DNA of 12,861 nucleotides from JAQGMJ01 sp036271855 (lineage in GTDB: Bacteria; Pseudomonadota; Gammaproteobacteria; Burkholderiales; JAEUOS01), in contig DATAZV010000495.1 in NCBI GenBank assembly GCA_036271855.1, positions 1-12,861 on the forward strand, read 5' to 3'. Positions 6,237-12,861 of the stretch are shown here, one piece after another. Each line of letters opens with the position of its first letter. The stretch's first letter is position 1. A program made the position numbers and the translations under genes. The notes below the pieces were generated by a model. That model had not been told where the DNA came from. It did no database searches and saw only the letters and a program-made list of their open reading frames with translations.

Positions 6237-7982
6237 TTACGCGCCGCCGGCCGTTTCGGTTGCCGGGGCCGGCCTTTCGATCGCCAGATTGGCATTGGGA
6301 TCGACCGGGCGGGCGTGCTTGTACAGGCGGAAGCGCTCATCGCGGTCGCCCGGCCGGTTGCCCTCCCACACCAGGTTCCAGCCGCGCGGCACCGCCGGCG
6401 CGTTGTTGTGCGTGCCCTGCACGATCAGCCAGTTGCAACGGCGCTCGTTGCCGAATTGCAGGTTGCCGAAATAGCTGAATGACGCGCGCTGCGCCGGGCC
6501 CAGTTCACGCGTTGCCACGCACATGTCCATGCCTGCCAGCGAGCCGGCATCGGTCACCATCGCCACGCGCAGGTTGAGTGCTACCAGGCGATAGCTCTTG
6601 GTGTAGTCGATCCACGGCAACAGCAGGGTCATCACCAGCAGCCAGCTCAAGGTCACGCCGTAGCACCAATGGGCAATGCCGCGCAGCACGGTGCGCTCGC
6701 TGCGCGCCATCGCCACCAGCCACAGCAGCGTCGCCGCCAGCGCCACCGCGAAGGGCAGCGGCTCGAAACTTGCGCGAAAGCCCGGCGCCAGCTTGGTGAA
6801 ATTGTTGGCTATTTTCGGCGGCCAGCCGGTCTGCATGGCGGCGTAACCGACCCAGATCCCGGCTGCCGCCAGGGTGAAGGTCATGCGGCCGAAGTAGTCG
6901 AGCATGGAAGCGGCGCCGCGGCGCAATTGCGACACCGCCGGCGCGGCGATCAGCGCCAGCGGCGGCAACAGCGGCAGCAGTACGCTCTCGGAAGCCTCGC
7001 GCGACCAGGCCAGAGACACCAGCGCGGCGCCGGCGAACAGCAGCGGCGCCGGATGTAGATGTTTGGAGGGTTTTTCCCCGAGAAAGGACGGCGGGCGGCG
7101 CAGCAGCCACCACAATGCCACCGGCCAGGCCGGAAAGGCGAACCAGGCCACCGTCTTGGCGTAATAACGCCAGTCGTTCCAGCTCGGCCAGCCGAACTGG
7201 CGCTGCGCCCAAGCGAAATAAGCAGCGCGGAATTCCGGCGCGGAAGCGCCTGCAAGCTTGGGCCACCAGGCCCAGATGATGGAGGCCGCGGCCAGCGCGA
7301 TGATCGTGGCCAGCACCCCGCGCGGATTGCGCCATTGCGGCAGCACCAGCGGCGCGGCGATCACCGCCAGCGCCAGCGGCAGCGCCGCATGCGGCCCGCG
7401 CGCCAGCCAGGCCAGCGCCAGGCCGATGCCCAGCGCAAGGCCGGTAGCCAGCGCCAGCGGCGCCTCGCGCCAACGCACCATTGCCCACAGGGTGTAGGCA
7501 TAGGCGAACAGCAGCGCCGGTTCGGCGGAAATTTCGTGTGTGCGTATCAGCAGGCCCAGGCAGGCGACCAGGCACAGCGCTGCCGGGCGTGCGGTCTGGC
7601 CCCACAACTGGCGCCCGGCGAGGTGCACGCAGAACACCGCCCCCAGGCTCCACAGCGCCGCCGTCAGGCGCGCCGCGTCGAAGGGCGTGATGATCTGCCC
7701 GAACAGCTTGATGGCCAGCGCCGCCACCCAGAAGGCCAATGGGCCTTCCTCGGCCACGTACTGGCCGGCGATATTGGGCAGCAGCCAGTCGCGCACGCCG
7801 CCGTTGGCCATGGTCCAGGCAACGCCGAAGCCGGTGGCGTCGTCGTTTTTCCACGGGTCGTGGCCGACCAGTCCGATCAGCGCGTAGAGGATGATGAAGC
7901 CCCAGAACCAGGGGCTGGGCAAGGGTACCGGCAGCCGCCGGCGCGTGATGCGCAGCGGTTCCGCCGGGCTTGGCGGCATCAT
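6237..7982 (-). CDS. ArnT-like glycosyltransferase, family 39/83 type membrane protein
   Basis: This 581-residue integral membrane protein resembles ArnT/PMT enzymes, which move a sugar from a polyprenyl-phosphate donor to lipid A or another acceptor on the periplasmic side. After the first helix (about residues 25-42) comes the acidic loop HDPWKNDDATGF (41-52), which holds the likely catalytic aspartates. EEGPLAFW, about 25 residues further on, corresponds to the YLEKPPLYYW-type motif. At least ten more hydrophobic segments follow, and the last roughly 100 residues form a soluble periplasmic-type domain. The acceptor and sugar are unknown, and none of the aminoarabinose synthesis genes (arnA-D) is present, so I do not call it arnT. 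The start is the ATG at 7982 (a second ATG follows directly), with GGGGA about eight bases upstream; a TTG at 7988 is possible. Confidence 0.85.
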   Translation of the reverse strand: MMPPSPAEPLRITRRRLPVPLPSPWFWGFIILYALIGLVGHDPWKNDDATGFGVAWTMANGGVRDWLLPNIAGQYVAEEGPLAFWVAALAIKLFGQIITPFDAARLTAALWSLGAVFCVHLAGRQLWGQTARPAALCLVACLGLLIRTHEISAEPALLFAYAYTLWAMVRWREAPLALATGLALGIGLALAWLARGPHAALPLALAVIAAPLVLPQWRNPRGVLATIIALAAASIIWAWWPKLAGASAPEFRAAYFAWAQRQFGWPSWNDWRYYAKTVAWFAFPAWPVALWWLLRRPPSFLGEKPSKHLHPAPLLFAGAALVSLAWSREASESVLLPLLPPLALIAAPAVSQLRRGAASMLDYFGRMTFTLAAAGIWVGYAAMQTGWPPKIANNFTKLAPGFRASFEPLPFAVALAATLLWLVAMARSERTVLRGIAHWCYGVTLSWLLVMTLLLPWIDYTKSYRLVALNLRVAMVTDAGSLAGMDMCVATRELGPAQRASFSYFGNLQFGNERRCNWLIVQGTHNNAPAVPRGWNLVWEGNRPGDRDERFRLYKHARPVDPNANLAIERPAPATETAGGA

Positions 7983-8091
7983 GCCCAAATCCCCGGGGCG
8001 CGCACTGTCGCTGCCGCGCAGTCATGGCCCGCGCACATGCGCACGGACAACTGGAAGCAGGAGGAGGGAACGGGCAAATGCATGGGGCCGG

Positions 8092-8097
8092 ATTCTA
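8092..8097 (-). promoter_or_regulatory. Possible -10 box for the ArnT-like gene
   Basis: On the minus strand this reads TAGAAT, five of six matches to the sigma-70 -10 consensus, and lies about 110 bases upstream of the chosen ATG. I find no good -35 at the right spacing. It sits just downstream of the rpmE terminator, where a new promoter would be expected. Low confidence. Confidence 0.3.
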
Positions 8098-8140
8098 CCG
8101 GGGGTAAAGGCGATTCAGGGGCCTGGCAATACACGGCAAC

Positions 8141-8168
8141 AAAAAAGGCAGCCTGGGCTGCCTTTTTT
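8141..8168 (-). terminator. Rho-independent terminator after rpmE
   Basis: A perfect 12-base stem (AAAAAAGGCAGC paired with GCTGCCTTTTTT) closes over a 4-base loop, with a run of six T at the end in either direction. It lies about 20 bases after the rpmE stop. It should end the rpmE transcript and isolate it from the ArnT-like gene downstream on the same strand. The symmetric A and T tracts would let it work in both directions. Confidence 0.93.
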
Positions 8169-8188
8169 GCTGACGCGGCACGGAAAGC

Positions 8189-8404
8189 TCAGGCGGCCTT
8201 CTTGGTCGCGTATTTCTGGCGGAACTTCTCGACCCGGCCGGCGGTGTCGACGATGCGCTGCTTGCCGGTATAGAACGGGTGGCAGTTCGAGCACACTTCG
8301 ATCGACAGCGGCTTGCCGATGGTCGAACGGGTGGTGAACTGGGTGCTGCAGGACGAGCAGGTGACCTGGACATCCTTGTAGTCGGGGTGAATTTCGGCTT
8401 TCAT
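8189..8404 (-). CDS. rpmE: 50S ribosomal protein bL31
   Basis: This 71-residue ribosomal protein sits at the intersubunit bridge of the large subunit. It is the zinc-binding (C+) form, with C16 and C19 plus C38 and C41 (in the CSNCHPFYTGKQ signature at 38-49). MKAEIHPDY at the N-terminus and the lysine-rich C-terminus are typical, and the length is normal. It starts at the ATG at 8404 with AAGG about eight bases upstream. It is a single-gene unit with its own strong promoter (-10 at 8508-8513) and a terminator at 8141-8168. The predicted leader of about 97 bases is long enough to hold a control element. Confidence 0.98.
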   Translation of the reverse strand: MKAEIHPDYKDVQVTCSSCSTQFTTRSTIGKPLSIEVCSNCHPFYTGKQRIVDTAGRVEKFRQKYATKKAA

Positions 8405-8507
8405 GGCGGGGCCTTTTGGTTGCCGCGGTCTCTAGGGGCACGGCCTCGTCGGGGACGATGCGCGTGGGGGTCCGAAGTTTCGCGGGCGGGTTGAAGAAAA
8501 GTCTTCG

Positions 8508-8537
8508 ATTATAGCCTGAAATTGGGCTTTTCCGCAA
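8508..8537 (-). promoter_or_regulatory. rpmE promoter
   Basis: On the minus strand a perfect TATAAT lies at 8513-8508. TTGCGG at 8537-8532 serves as a weak -35 with 18-base spacing. Transcription would begin near 8501, giving a leader of about 97 bases before the rpmE ATG. The -10 match is exact; the -35 matches only in TTG. A strong -10 box is in keeping with a ribosomal protein gene. Confidence 0.7.
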
Positions 8538-8549
8538 GAAATCAAGCCC
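8524..8549. repeat. Inverted repeat between the PepSY gene stop and rpmE
   Basis: GGGCTT (8524-8529) and AAGCCC (8544-8549) form 6-bp arms around a 14-base centre that can itself pair partly (TTTC with GGAA on the minus strand). It follows the PepSY gene stop by about 25 bases and could act as a weak terminator, although no U-run follows. It also overlaps the proposed rpmE -35, so an operator role is possible. Confidence 0.4.
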
Positions 8550-8574
8550 AGGCCCGCAAGCGGCGGCGGCCGGC

Positions 8575-9936
8575 TCAGGCCGCCACGGCGGCGCTGCCGG
8601 GGCGCAGGCGCCGGCCGCGCAGCCACATCAGCGTACCGGTGACGGCGAGAAAAGCCGGCAGCAGGCCGCCCAGAAAGTACAGCACCTTCCACACGCCGCC
8701 GAGGCCGGCGGCCGAATGCAGCGGACGCATCATCGCCAGATACTTGTCGCCGCCGGTGCCGCCGGCCGGGTCGACACGCCGCAGGACGTTGCCGTTGGCA
8801 GGGTCGAGAAACACCGCCATGCTGCCGCCGGGCGGATTGAGCGCCGTTTCCGGCATGTTGAAGCCGACCCGGTAGACCCCACGCGGGCCGGTCGGCAGGC
8901 TGACGTTGAGCAGGCGCGCATCGGGGTAAATCGCCTGTGCGATTTTCACCGCGTCGTCGACCGGGATGCGCGGCGAGTCGCCGCCACGCGCTTCGCGGCT
9001 GCGCCGGCCGCCGCCGCGCCGCCCTTCGCTCTTGGGCTCGTCACCCTTGGCGTCACCGCCCTTGTCCGTGGTCACTGCGCCGGTTCGGCCGTCGGATCCA
9101 CCGCCCTTGTCCATGCGCATCGCGTCGGCGCTGCCGTCCGACTGGGCTCCGGCTTTGCCGCCGGCCTTGGCCGCGTCAGGCGCACCCTCCGCCGGCTTGG
9201 CATCGGCACGCGGCGCCGGTTCCGGCGCCTTGATGTCGCGTGCCGGCGGCGACAAGGTGGCCAGCCTGGCGGTCGAATCGCGTCCGAAGTCGGGGTAGGC
9301 GAGGTAGATGCCGGTGAATGAAAGCATGCCCAGCATCAGCGAGCCGTAGAAGCCGACCAGGTAATGGATGTTGCGCGAAGTGGGAAAGCCGCGCCGCGTG
9401 GTCAGGCCGGAACGCAGGCGCCCGCGCCCGGGCCACCAGAGATAGATGCCGGAGAGCGAAGAGATCAGCATGGCGATGCCGACCGCGCCGACGATGTTGC
9501 GGCCGTTGTACTGGCGCAGCAGCAGGTTCTCGTGCAGGTCGTGCGCCCAGGCGACGAAGCCGCTGTCGCCGGCGTCCAGCACCTTGCCCGTCGCCGGGTC
9601 GAGGTAGACGCGCACGATGGTCGGGCGCTCGCCCGCGGCGCCGCCGCCCGAGCGGCCGATCACCGTCACCGGCATGCCGGGTTCGTCCGGCAGGCGCAGG
9701 TTGGCCGGGCGCGCGCGGCCGGTCATCGCTTCGGCCGCCTTGGCGAGGTATTCAGCCGGCGCCAGCGTGACCTGGTTGCCGCTGACGGCATAGCGCTGCG
9801 AATTGAGCAGGGCGTCGATCTCGCTGTCGTAAATCAGCACGCTGCCTGTCAGGCCGATGAAAATCCCCAGCACGCCCAAGGTCAGGCCGAGCCAGAGGTG
9901 TATCTGCACCCAGGCGTTGCGCAAATCGATGTTCAT
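8575..9936 (-). CDS. PepSY-associated TM helix protein, putative siderophore-iron reductase (PiuB-like)
   Basis: This 453-residue inner membrane protein has four hydrophobic helices (about residues 14-36, 147-168, 192-214 and 418-438) and two periplasmic PepSY-type domains (about 55-122 and 323-395). Histidines at or near helix ends (H13, H132, H135, H191, H407) could bind haem or metal, as proposed for related iron-reducing PepSY proteins. It is the last gene of the iron-uptake operon, 41 bases after the PiuC-type gene, so reduction of ferric siderophore in the periplasm is the likely role by context. Oddly, residues about 230-322 are a Gly/Ala/Lys/Asp/Arg-rich, probably disordered insert. 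The start is the ATG at 9936, just before the conserved amphipathic helix; a GTG at 9993 would overlap the gene before it. The ribosome binding site is weak. Confidence 0.86.
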   Translation of the reverse strand: MNIDLRNAWVQIHLWLGLTLGVLGIFIGLTGSVLIYDSEIDALLNSQRYAVSGNQVTLAPAEYLAKAAEAMTGRARPANLRLPDEPGMPVTVIGRSGGGAAGERPTIVRVYLDPATGKVLDAGDSGFVAWAHDLHENLLLRQYNGRNIVGAVGIAMLISSLSGIYLWWPGRGRLRSGLTTRRGFPTSRNIHYLVGFYGSLMLGMLSFTGIYLAYPDFGRDSTARLATLSPPARDIKAPEPAPRADAKPAEGAPDAAKAGGKAGAQSDGSADAMRMDKGGGSDGRTGAVTTDKGGDAKGDEPKSEGRRGGGRRSREARGGDSPRIPVDDAVKIAQAIYPDARLLNVSLPTGPRGVYRVGFNMPETALNPPGGSMAVFLDPANGNVLRRVDPAGGTGGDKYLAMMRPLHSAAGLGGVWKVLYFLGGLLPAFLAVTGTLMWLRGRRLRPGSAAVAA

Positions 9937-9951
9937 ACGGAGCTTGTCGTT

Positions 9952-9961
9952 TTCAATTGAA
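9952..9961. repeat. AT-rich palindrome in the piuC-PepSY gap
   Basis: A perfect 10-base palindrome, TTCAATTGAA, stands out as an AT-rich patch in a GC-rich 41-base gap between the two genes, about 16 bases before the PepSY ATG. It could be a protein-binding site or an mRNA feature near the start, or it could be chance. No promoter could be recognised here. Confidence 0.35.
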
Positions 9962-9977
9962 GGTTGCGCGGGCCGGC

Positions 9978-10682
9978 TCAGACGTCGGCCCACATGCGCA
10001 GCAGGTTGTGATAATTGCCCGTCAGGGTGACCAGCGCCTCGTGCGCGGGGACGTCCTGCGTCAGGCGCACCACGGCCATGTCAAGTTCGAACAGCAGGGC
10101 GCGCTGCGCGTCGTCGCGCACCATGCTCTGCACCCAGAAAAAGGAGGCCACCCGCGCGCCGCGCGTCACCGGCGTGACGCGATGCTGGCTGGTGGCGGGA
10201 TAGAGGATCAGGTCGCCGGCCGGCAGCTTGACGCGCTGCTCGCCGTAGGTGTCCTGGACGATCAGCTCGCCGCCGTCGTAGTCTTCCGGCGCCGAGATGA
10301 ACAGCGTCGCCGAAATGTCGGTGCGGATCTGCCCGCCGGAACCCGGAATCAGGCGCACCGAGCCGTCGACGTGGTTGCCGAAATGCATCCCGCTTTTGCC
10401 TTCACCCTGGGCTTCGTAGCGGTTGAACAGCGGCGGGTAGATGCGGTGCGGCAGCGCCGCGCTGATGAACAGCGGCTGGCGTTCCAGCGCCGCCAGCACG
10501 CCTTGCCCCAGTTCTTGCCCCACCTCCGAACCCTCGGCGATCTGCAGGTTGTGCTTCACCTGCGCGCCCTGGTGCCCCGCAGTGGCGCGGCCATCCACCC
10601 AGGCTTCCCCGGCACCCGCCAGCCGCTCGCGCATGTACTGCAGTTGTTCTGCGTTCAGGACTTTCGGGATACGGGTCAGCAT
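9978..10682 (-). CDS. PKHD-type Fe(II)/2-oxoglutarate-dependent hydroxylase, PiuC/YbiX family
   Basis: This 234-residue cytoplasmic dioxygenase carries the iron-binding triad H104-x-D106 (in GNHVDGS) and H167 (in SQHRV), with R177 (GARVAS) as the likely 2-oxoglutarate-binding arginine. The 226-234 residue length and the N-terminal MLTRIPKVLN are normal for PiuC/YbiX. The enzyme is co-located with siderophore receptors in many Proteobacteria, but its natural substrate is not established; modification of the siderophore or its breakdown products is a common proposal. The ATG at 10682 has AAAGG six bases upstream. It lies 42 bases after the TonB-dependent receptor stop and 41 bases before the PepSY gene, giving an operon. 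Expression is probably iron-repressed, but the operon promoter is outside the window. Confidence 0.94.
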   Translation of the reverse strand: MLTRIPKVLNAEQLQYMRERLAGAGEAWVDGRATAGHQGAQVKHNLQIAEGSEVGQELGQGVLAALERQPLFISAALPHRIYPPLFNRYEAQGEGKSGMHFGNHVDGSVRLIPGSGGQIRTDISATLFISAPEDYDGGELIVQDTYGEQRVKLPAGDLILYPATSQHRVTPVTRGARVASFFWVQSMVRDDAQRALLFELDMAVVRLTQDVPAHEALVTLTGNYHNLLRMWADV

Positions 10683-10724
10683 GGGTAGCCTTTCTGGGCA
10701 GCCTGGCGTTGGACGGCCTGGGAA

Positions 10725-12861
10725 CTAGAAACGATACGCGACCGTGCCCAGCAGTGTGCGGCTGATGGTCGGCACCGCCCGGCCACCGTCCGACGGGATC
10801 ACCATGTCGTAGTTGTCCTTGCGATCGGCGAGGTTCAGCAGGTTCAGGCGGAAGTCCCACTGCTTGTTCAGGTGGTAGGCCGCCATTGCATCGAAGCGCA
10901 CGAAATTGCCGACAGAGACCGAATCGGCGTTGCTGGCGAAGCGGTTTGACATATAGGTGCCGCCGCCGCCGATTTCGTATTGCGGCGTGATTTTATAGGT
11001 GGTCCACACGGAAGCGCTGCTTTTGGGTACGTTGGCCGGAATCTTGCCCTGCGTACCGTCGGCGATCGATGCACTGACGATCTTGGCGTTGAGCACGGTA
11101 TAACCCGCGAATATCTGCCAGTTCTTGGTGATGCGGCCGGCGATGCCGAACTCGGCGCCTTTCACCTGGATATCGCCGGTCAACGCGTACACGCCGGTCG
11201 AGACCAGGCTGCGGGCATTGGTCTTTTCCACCTGAAAAACCGCGGCAGACAGCGAGAGGTTGCCGTTGAACGGATCCCATTTGCCGCCGATTTCATAGGA
11301 CTTGTTCGATTCCGGCGGCAGGCCTTGCTGGCCGGTCGTCACCGTCAGGGTCTCCAGCGACGGATTGAACGAAGTGCCGTAGGAGGCATAGTACGACTGC
11401 GCGTCGGTCGGCTGGACGATCACGCCGGCGCGCACGCTGGTGAAGTGATTGGTCTGGCTGGCCGTGGCCGGCACGGTGGCGGCGGAGGCGGCAGTGCTAT
11501 TGAGGCTGTTGACGCTATTGGCCAGGCCCGCCTTGAATGTGTCGTAACGCACGCCGCCGACCACCTTGACCCATTTGTTCAAGGTGATGGTGTCGTTGAT
11601 ATAGGGCGCGATGGTGATGGCGCTGGCGGTGACCGTGTTGAAAGACGAGGGGGTGGCCACCGTCAGGCCGCCGGCGGCGCCGGCGGAGGCGGGCACCAGG
11701 ACATTGGTGGGATCGAGCAGCGAGACGGCCGGCAGCAGGCGGAACGAAGCGGCGTTGGTATAGCTGTCGCGGCCGACTTCGAGGCCGACCAGCACGGAGT
11801 GCTTGAAACCCTCGGGGCCGAGCTCGCCGGACAATTCCGACGTGTTGAAGACCGACTGGTCCTCGATCTTGCGGTCGTGCGAGTTGAGCGTGACCGCCAG
11901 TGAGGTCAGGGGCAGGTTGGTGATGTAGCCGGTGGTGCCGGCGGCGGGTACCCCGACGACGGTGGAAGGAATGGGGACGAACTTGCCGCCGACGATGGTT
12001 CCCACGCCGGTGGTACCGAAGGGCGCTCCGGTCGCGACCACGTCGATGTTATAGCGGTTGAAGCTGGTGTTGTTGCGCAAGGTCCAGTTGTCGTTGAGCT
12101 TCTGCTTGACCTTGGCGTTGAGTTCGATCACGTCCTGTACGGTGCGGTCGGAATTGACGCCGTAAAAGTTTTTCTCGTTGACGTCGGCGGGCTTGCCGTT
12201 GATCGGCGGCAGGCCGTAGTCGGGCATGTCGTGGTTGTGGATCAGCAGGGCAGACAAGGTCACCTCGGTCGGCGTGCCGATCCCGGTGGTCAGCGAGGGG
12301 GCGATGCCGAAGTCCTTGTTCTCCATCACATTGCGGGTGGAGGGCACGTCCTGGTACATGATGGCGACGCGGCCGGCGGAGGTGTCGGAAAGTGCTTTGT
12401 TGAAGTCGCCGGTGACGCGGTATTCGCGGTTGGTGCCGATGGTGCTGGTGATCTCGTTGGACGATTTCAGCGAGGGTACCTTGGCGACCTGGTTGATCAC
12501 CCCGCCGGTGGAGCCGCGGCCGAACAGCATCGACGAGGGTCCCTTGAGCACTTCGACCGCGTCGAGCGAGAAGATGTCGCGGAAGTACTGGCCGCGGTCA
12601 CGCACGCCGTCGACGAAAATGTCGGTGCGGGCGGTGAAGCCGCGCAGATTGATGTTGTTGCCGATGGTGCCTCCCTCGGCGGCGCCGATGGTGATGCCGG
12701 GCACATTGCGCAGCGCGTCGGCCAGCGAAGTCGCGCCTTGCGAATCCATCAGCGCGCGGTTGATCACCGTGACCGATTGCGGGATGTCGCGCAGCGCCTG
12801 CGGCTGGCCCTTGACGACGGTGGCGGCTTCCGGCTTGAGCGAATCGTCGCGGGTGGCGCCG
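10725..12861 (-). CDS. TonB-dependent siderophore receptor, Fiu-like (5' end outside window)
   Basis: This is an outer-membrane ferric-siderophore receptor with 711 residues visible. The signal peptide and TonB box lie beyond the right edge; probably only 50-80 residues are missing. The plug domain shows RDIPQSVTVI, SLADALRNVPGI, INLRGF, DIFVDGVRD, VEVLKGPSSMLFGRG and GGVINQVAK in order, which is typical of catecholate or related siderophore receptors (Fiu/PiuA/FhuE types). The beta-barrel follows and ends in the terminal Phe (YRF-stop) needed for outer membrane insertion. Three Ala/Gly/Thr/Val-rich stretches (about 11440-11525, 11620-11710 and 11915-12030) look like expanded extracellular loops. 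It heads the operon with the PiuC-type and PepSY genes. The exact siderophore cannot be told. GTG 12767 is not the real start because the plug domain continues upstream in frame to the edge. Confidence 0.95.
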   Translation of the reverse strand, partial: GATRDDSLKPEAATVVKGQPQALRDIPQSVTVINRALMDSQGATSLADALRNVPGITIGAAEGGTIGNNINLRGFTARTDIFVDGVRDRGQYFRDIFSLDAVEVLKGPSSMLFGRGSTGGVINQVAKVPSLKSSNEITSTIGTNREYRVTGDFNKALSDTSAGRVAIMYQDVPSTRNVMENKDFGIAPSLTTGIGTPTEVTLSALLIHNHDMPDYGLPPINGKPADVNEKNFYGVNSDRTVQDVIELNAKVKQKLNDNWTLRNNTSFNRYNIDVVATGAPFGTTGVGTIVGGKFVPIPSTVVGVPAAGTTGYITNLPLTSLAVTLNSHDRKIEDQSVFNTSELSGELGPEGFKHSVLVGLEVGRDSYTNAASFRLLPAVSLLDPTNVLVPASAGAAGGLTVATPSSFNTVTASAITIAPYINDTITLNKWVKVVGGVRYDTFKAGLANSVNSLNSTAASAATVPATASQTNHFTSVRAGVIVQPTDAQSYYASYGTSFNPSLETLTVTTGQQGLPPESNKSYEIGGKWDPFNGNLSLSAAVFQVEKTNARSLVSTGVYALTGDIQVKGAEFGIAGRITKNWQIFAGYTVLNAKIVSASIADGTQGKIPANVPKSSASVWTTYKITPQYEIGGGGTYMSNRFASNADSVSVGNFVRFDAMAAYHLNKQWDFRLNLLNLADRKDNYDMVIPSDGGRAVPTISRTLLGTVAYRF

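Noticed and set aside
6505..8025. 506-codon frame on the minus strand
   Set aside because: It overlaps the ArnT-like gene in another frame, is rich in Arg/Gly/Ala and lacks membrane helices or motifs.
7059..8273. Long open frame of 404 codons on the plus strand
   Set aside because: It is antisense to the ArnT-like gene and rpmE; its translation is full of Arg/Gln/Ala with no family pattern. Long shadow frames are expected in GC-rich DNA.
9937..10724. Fur box inside the iron operon
   Set aside because: I looked in both gaps (9937-9977 and 10683-10724) for a GATAATGATAATCATTATC-like site and saw none; any Fur site is probably upstream of the receptor, outside the window.
10980..11903. 307-codon frame on the plus strand
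   Set aside because: It is antisense to the receptor barrel, and its Gly/Arg/His-rich translation resembles no family.
12497..12767. GTG at 12767 as the receptor start
   Set aside because: The frame stays open to the right edge and encodes RDIPQSVT, which belongs to the plug domain, so the true start is outside the window.
1..12861. Mobile element, phage, CRISPR or defence system
   Set aside because: I saw no transposase, integrase, terminal repeats, regularly spaced repeats or nuclease/helicase defence genes; base composition looks even throughout.

Overview
This 12.9-kb window is GC-rich chromosomal DNA that looks like a betaproteobacterium of the order Burkholderiales. Oxalobacteraceae (Massilia or Duganella relatives) is my best guess. 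That rests on the gene families and their order (orn divergent from an M48 protease, pterin dehydratase and rsgA), the SapC-family protein, and protein style; I could not run a database comparison. Almost every base is assigned. There are eleven protein genes, two of them cut by the window edges, and no tRNA, rRNA, CRISPR array, insertion sequence or phage gene that I can see.

Left part (1-4807): a SapC-family gene runs off the left edge, divergent from a CobD/CbiB-family membrane protein gene. A compact leftward operon follows: M48 zinc protease, pterin-4a-carbinolamine dehydratase, the ribosome-maturation GTPase RsgA, and a small DUF2007 protein with a zinc ribbon. Its genes are separated by 8 bases, a 1-base overlap and 23 bases. 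It is divergent from orn (oligoribonuclease), with very little promoter space between them. These are mostly housekeeping functions: RNA turnover, ribosome assembly, membrane protein quality control and cofactor recycling.

Middle part (4773-8577): a leftward MATE-family exporter gene overlaps the 3' end of orn. Upstream of it are an ArnT-like lipid-linked glycosyltransferase gene and then rpmE (ribosomal protein bL31). rpmE has a perfect TATAAT -10 box and a strong hairpin terminator that separates it from the glycosyltransferase gene.

Right part (8575-12861): a leftward iron-uptake operon. It runs from a TonB-dependent siderophore receptor (5' end outside the window) to a PiuC-type Fe(II)/2-oxoglutarate dioxygenase and then a PepSY-domain membrane protein. 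The likely logic is uptake of a ferric siderophore through the outer membrane, followed by reductive or oxidative release of iron. The arrangement resembles the piu genes of Pseudomonas.

I do not see a clearly undescribed system. The most notable points are a long low-complexity insert in the PepSY protein, a 12-base tandem duplication where orn and the MATE gene overlap, a sequence that can be read either as a ribosome binding site plus TTG start or as a -10 box before the M48 gene, and an inverted repeat overlapping the rpmE -35 region.
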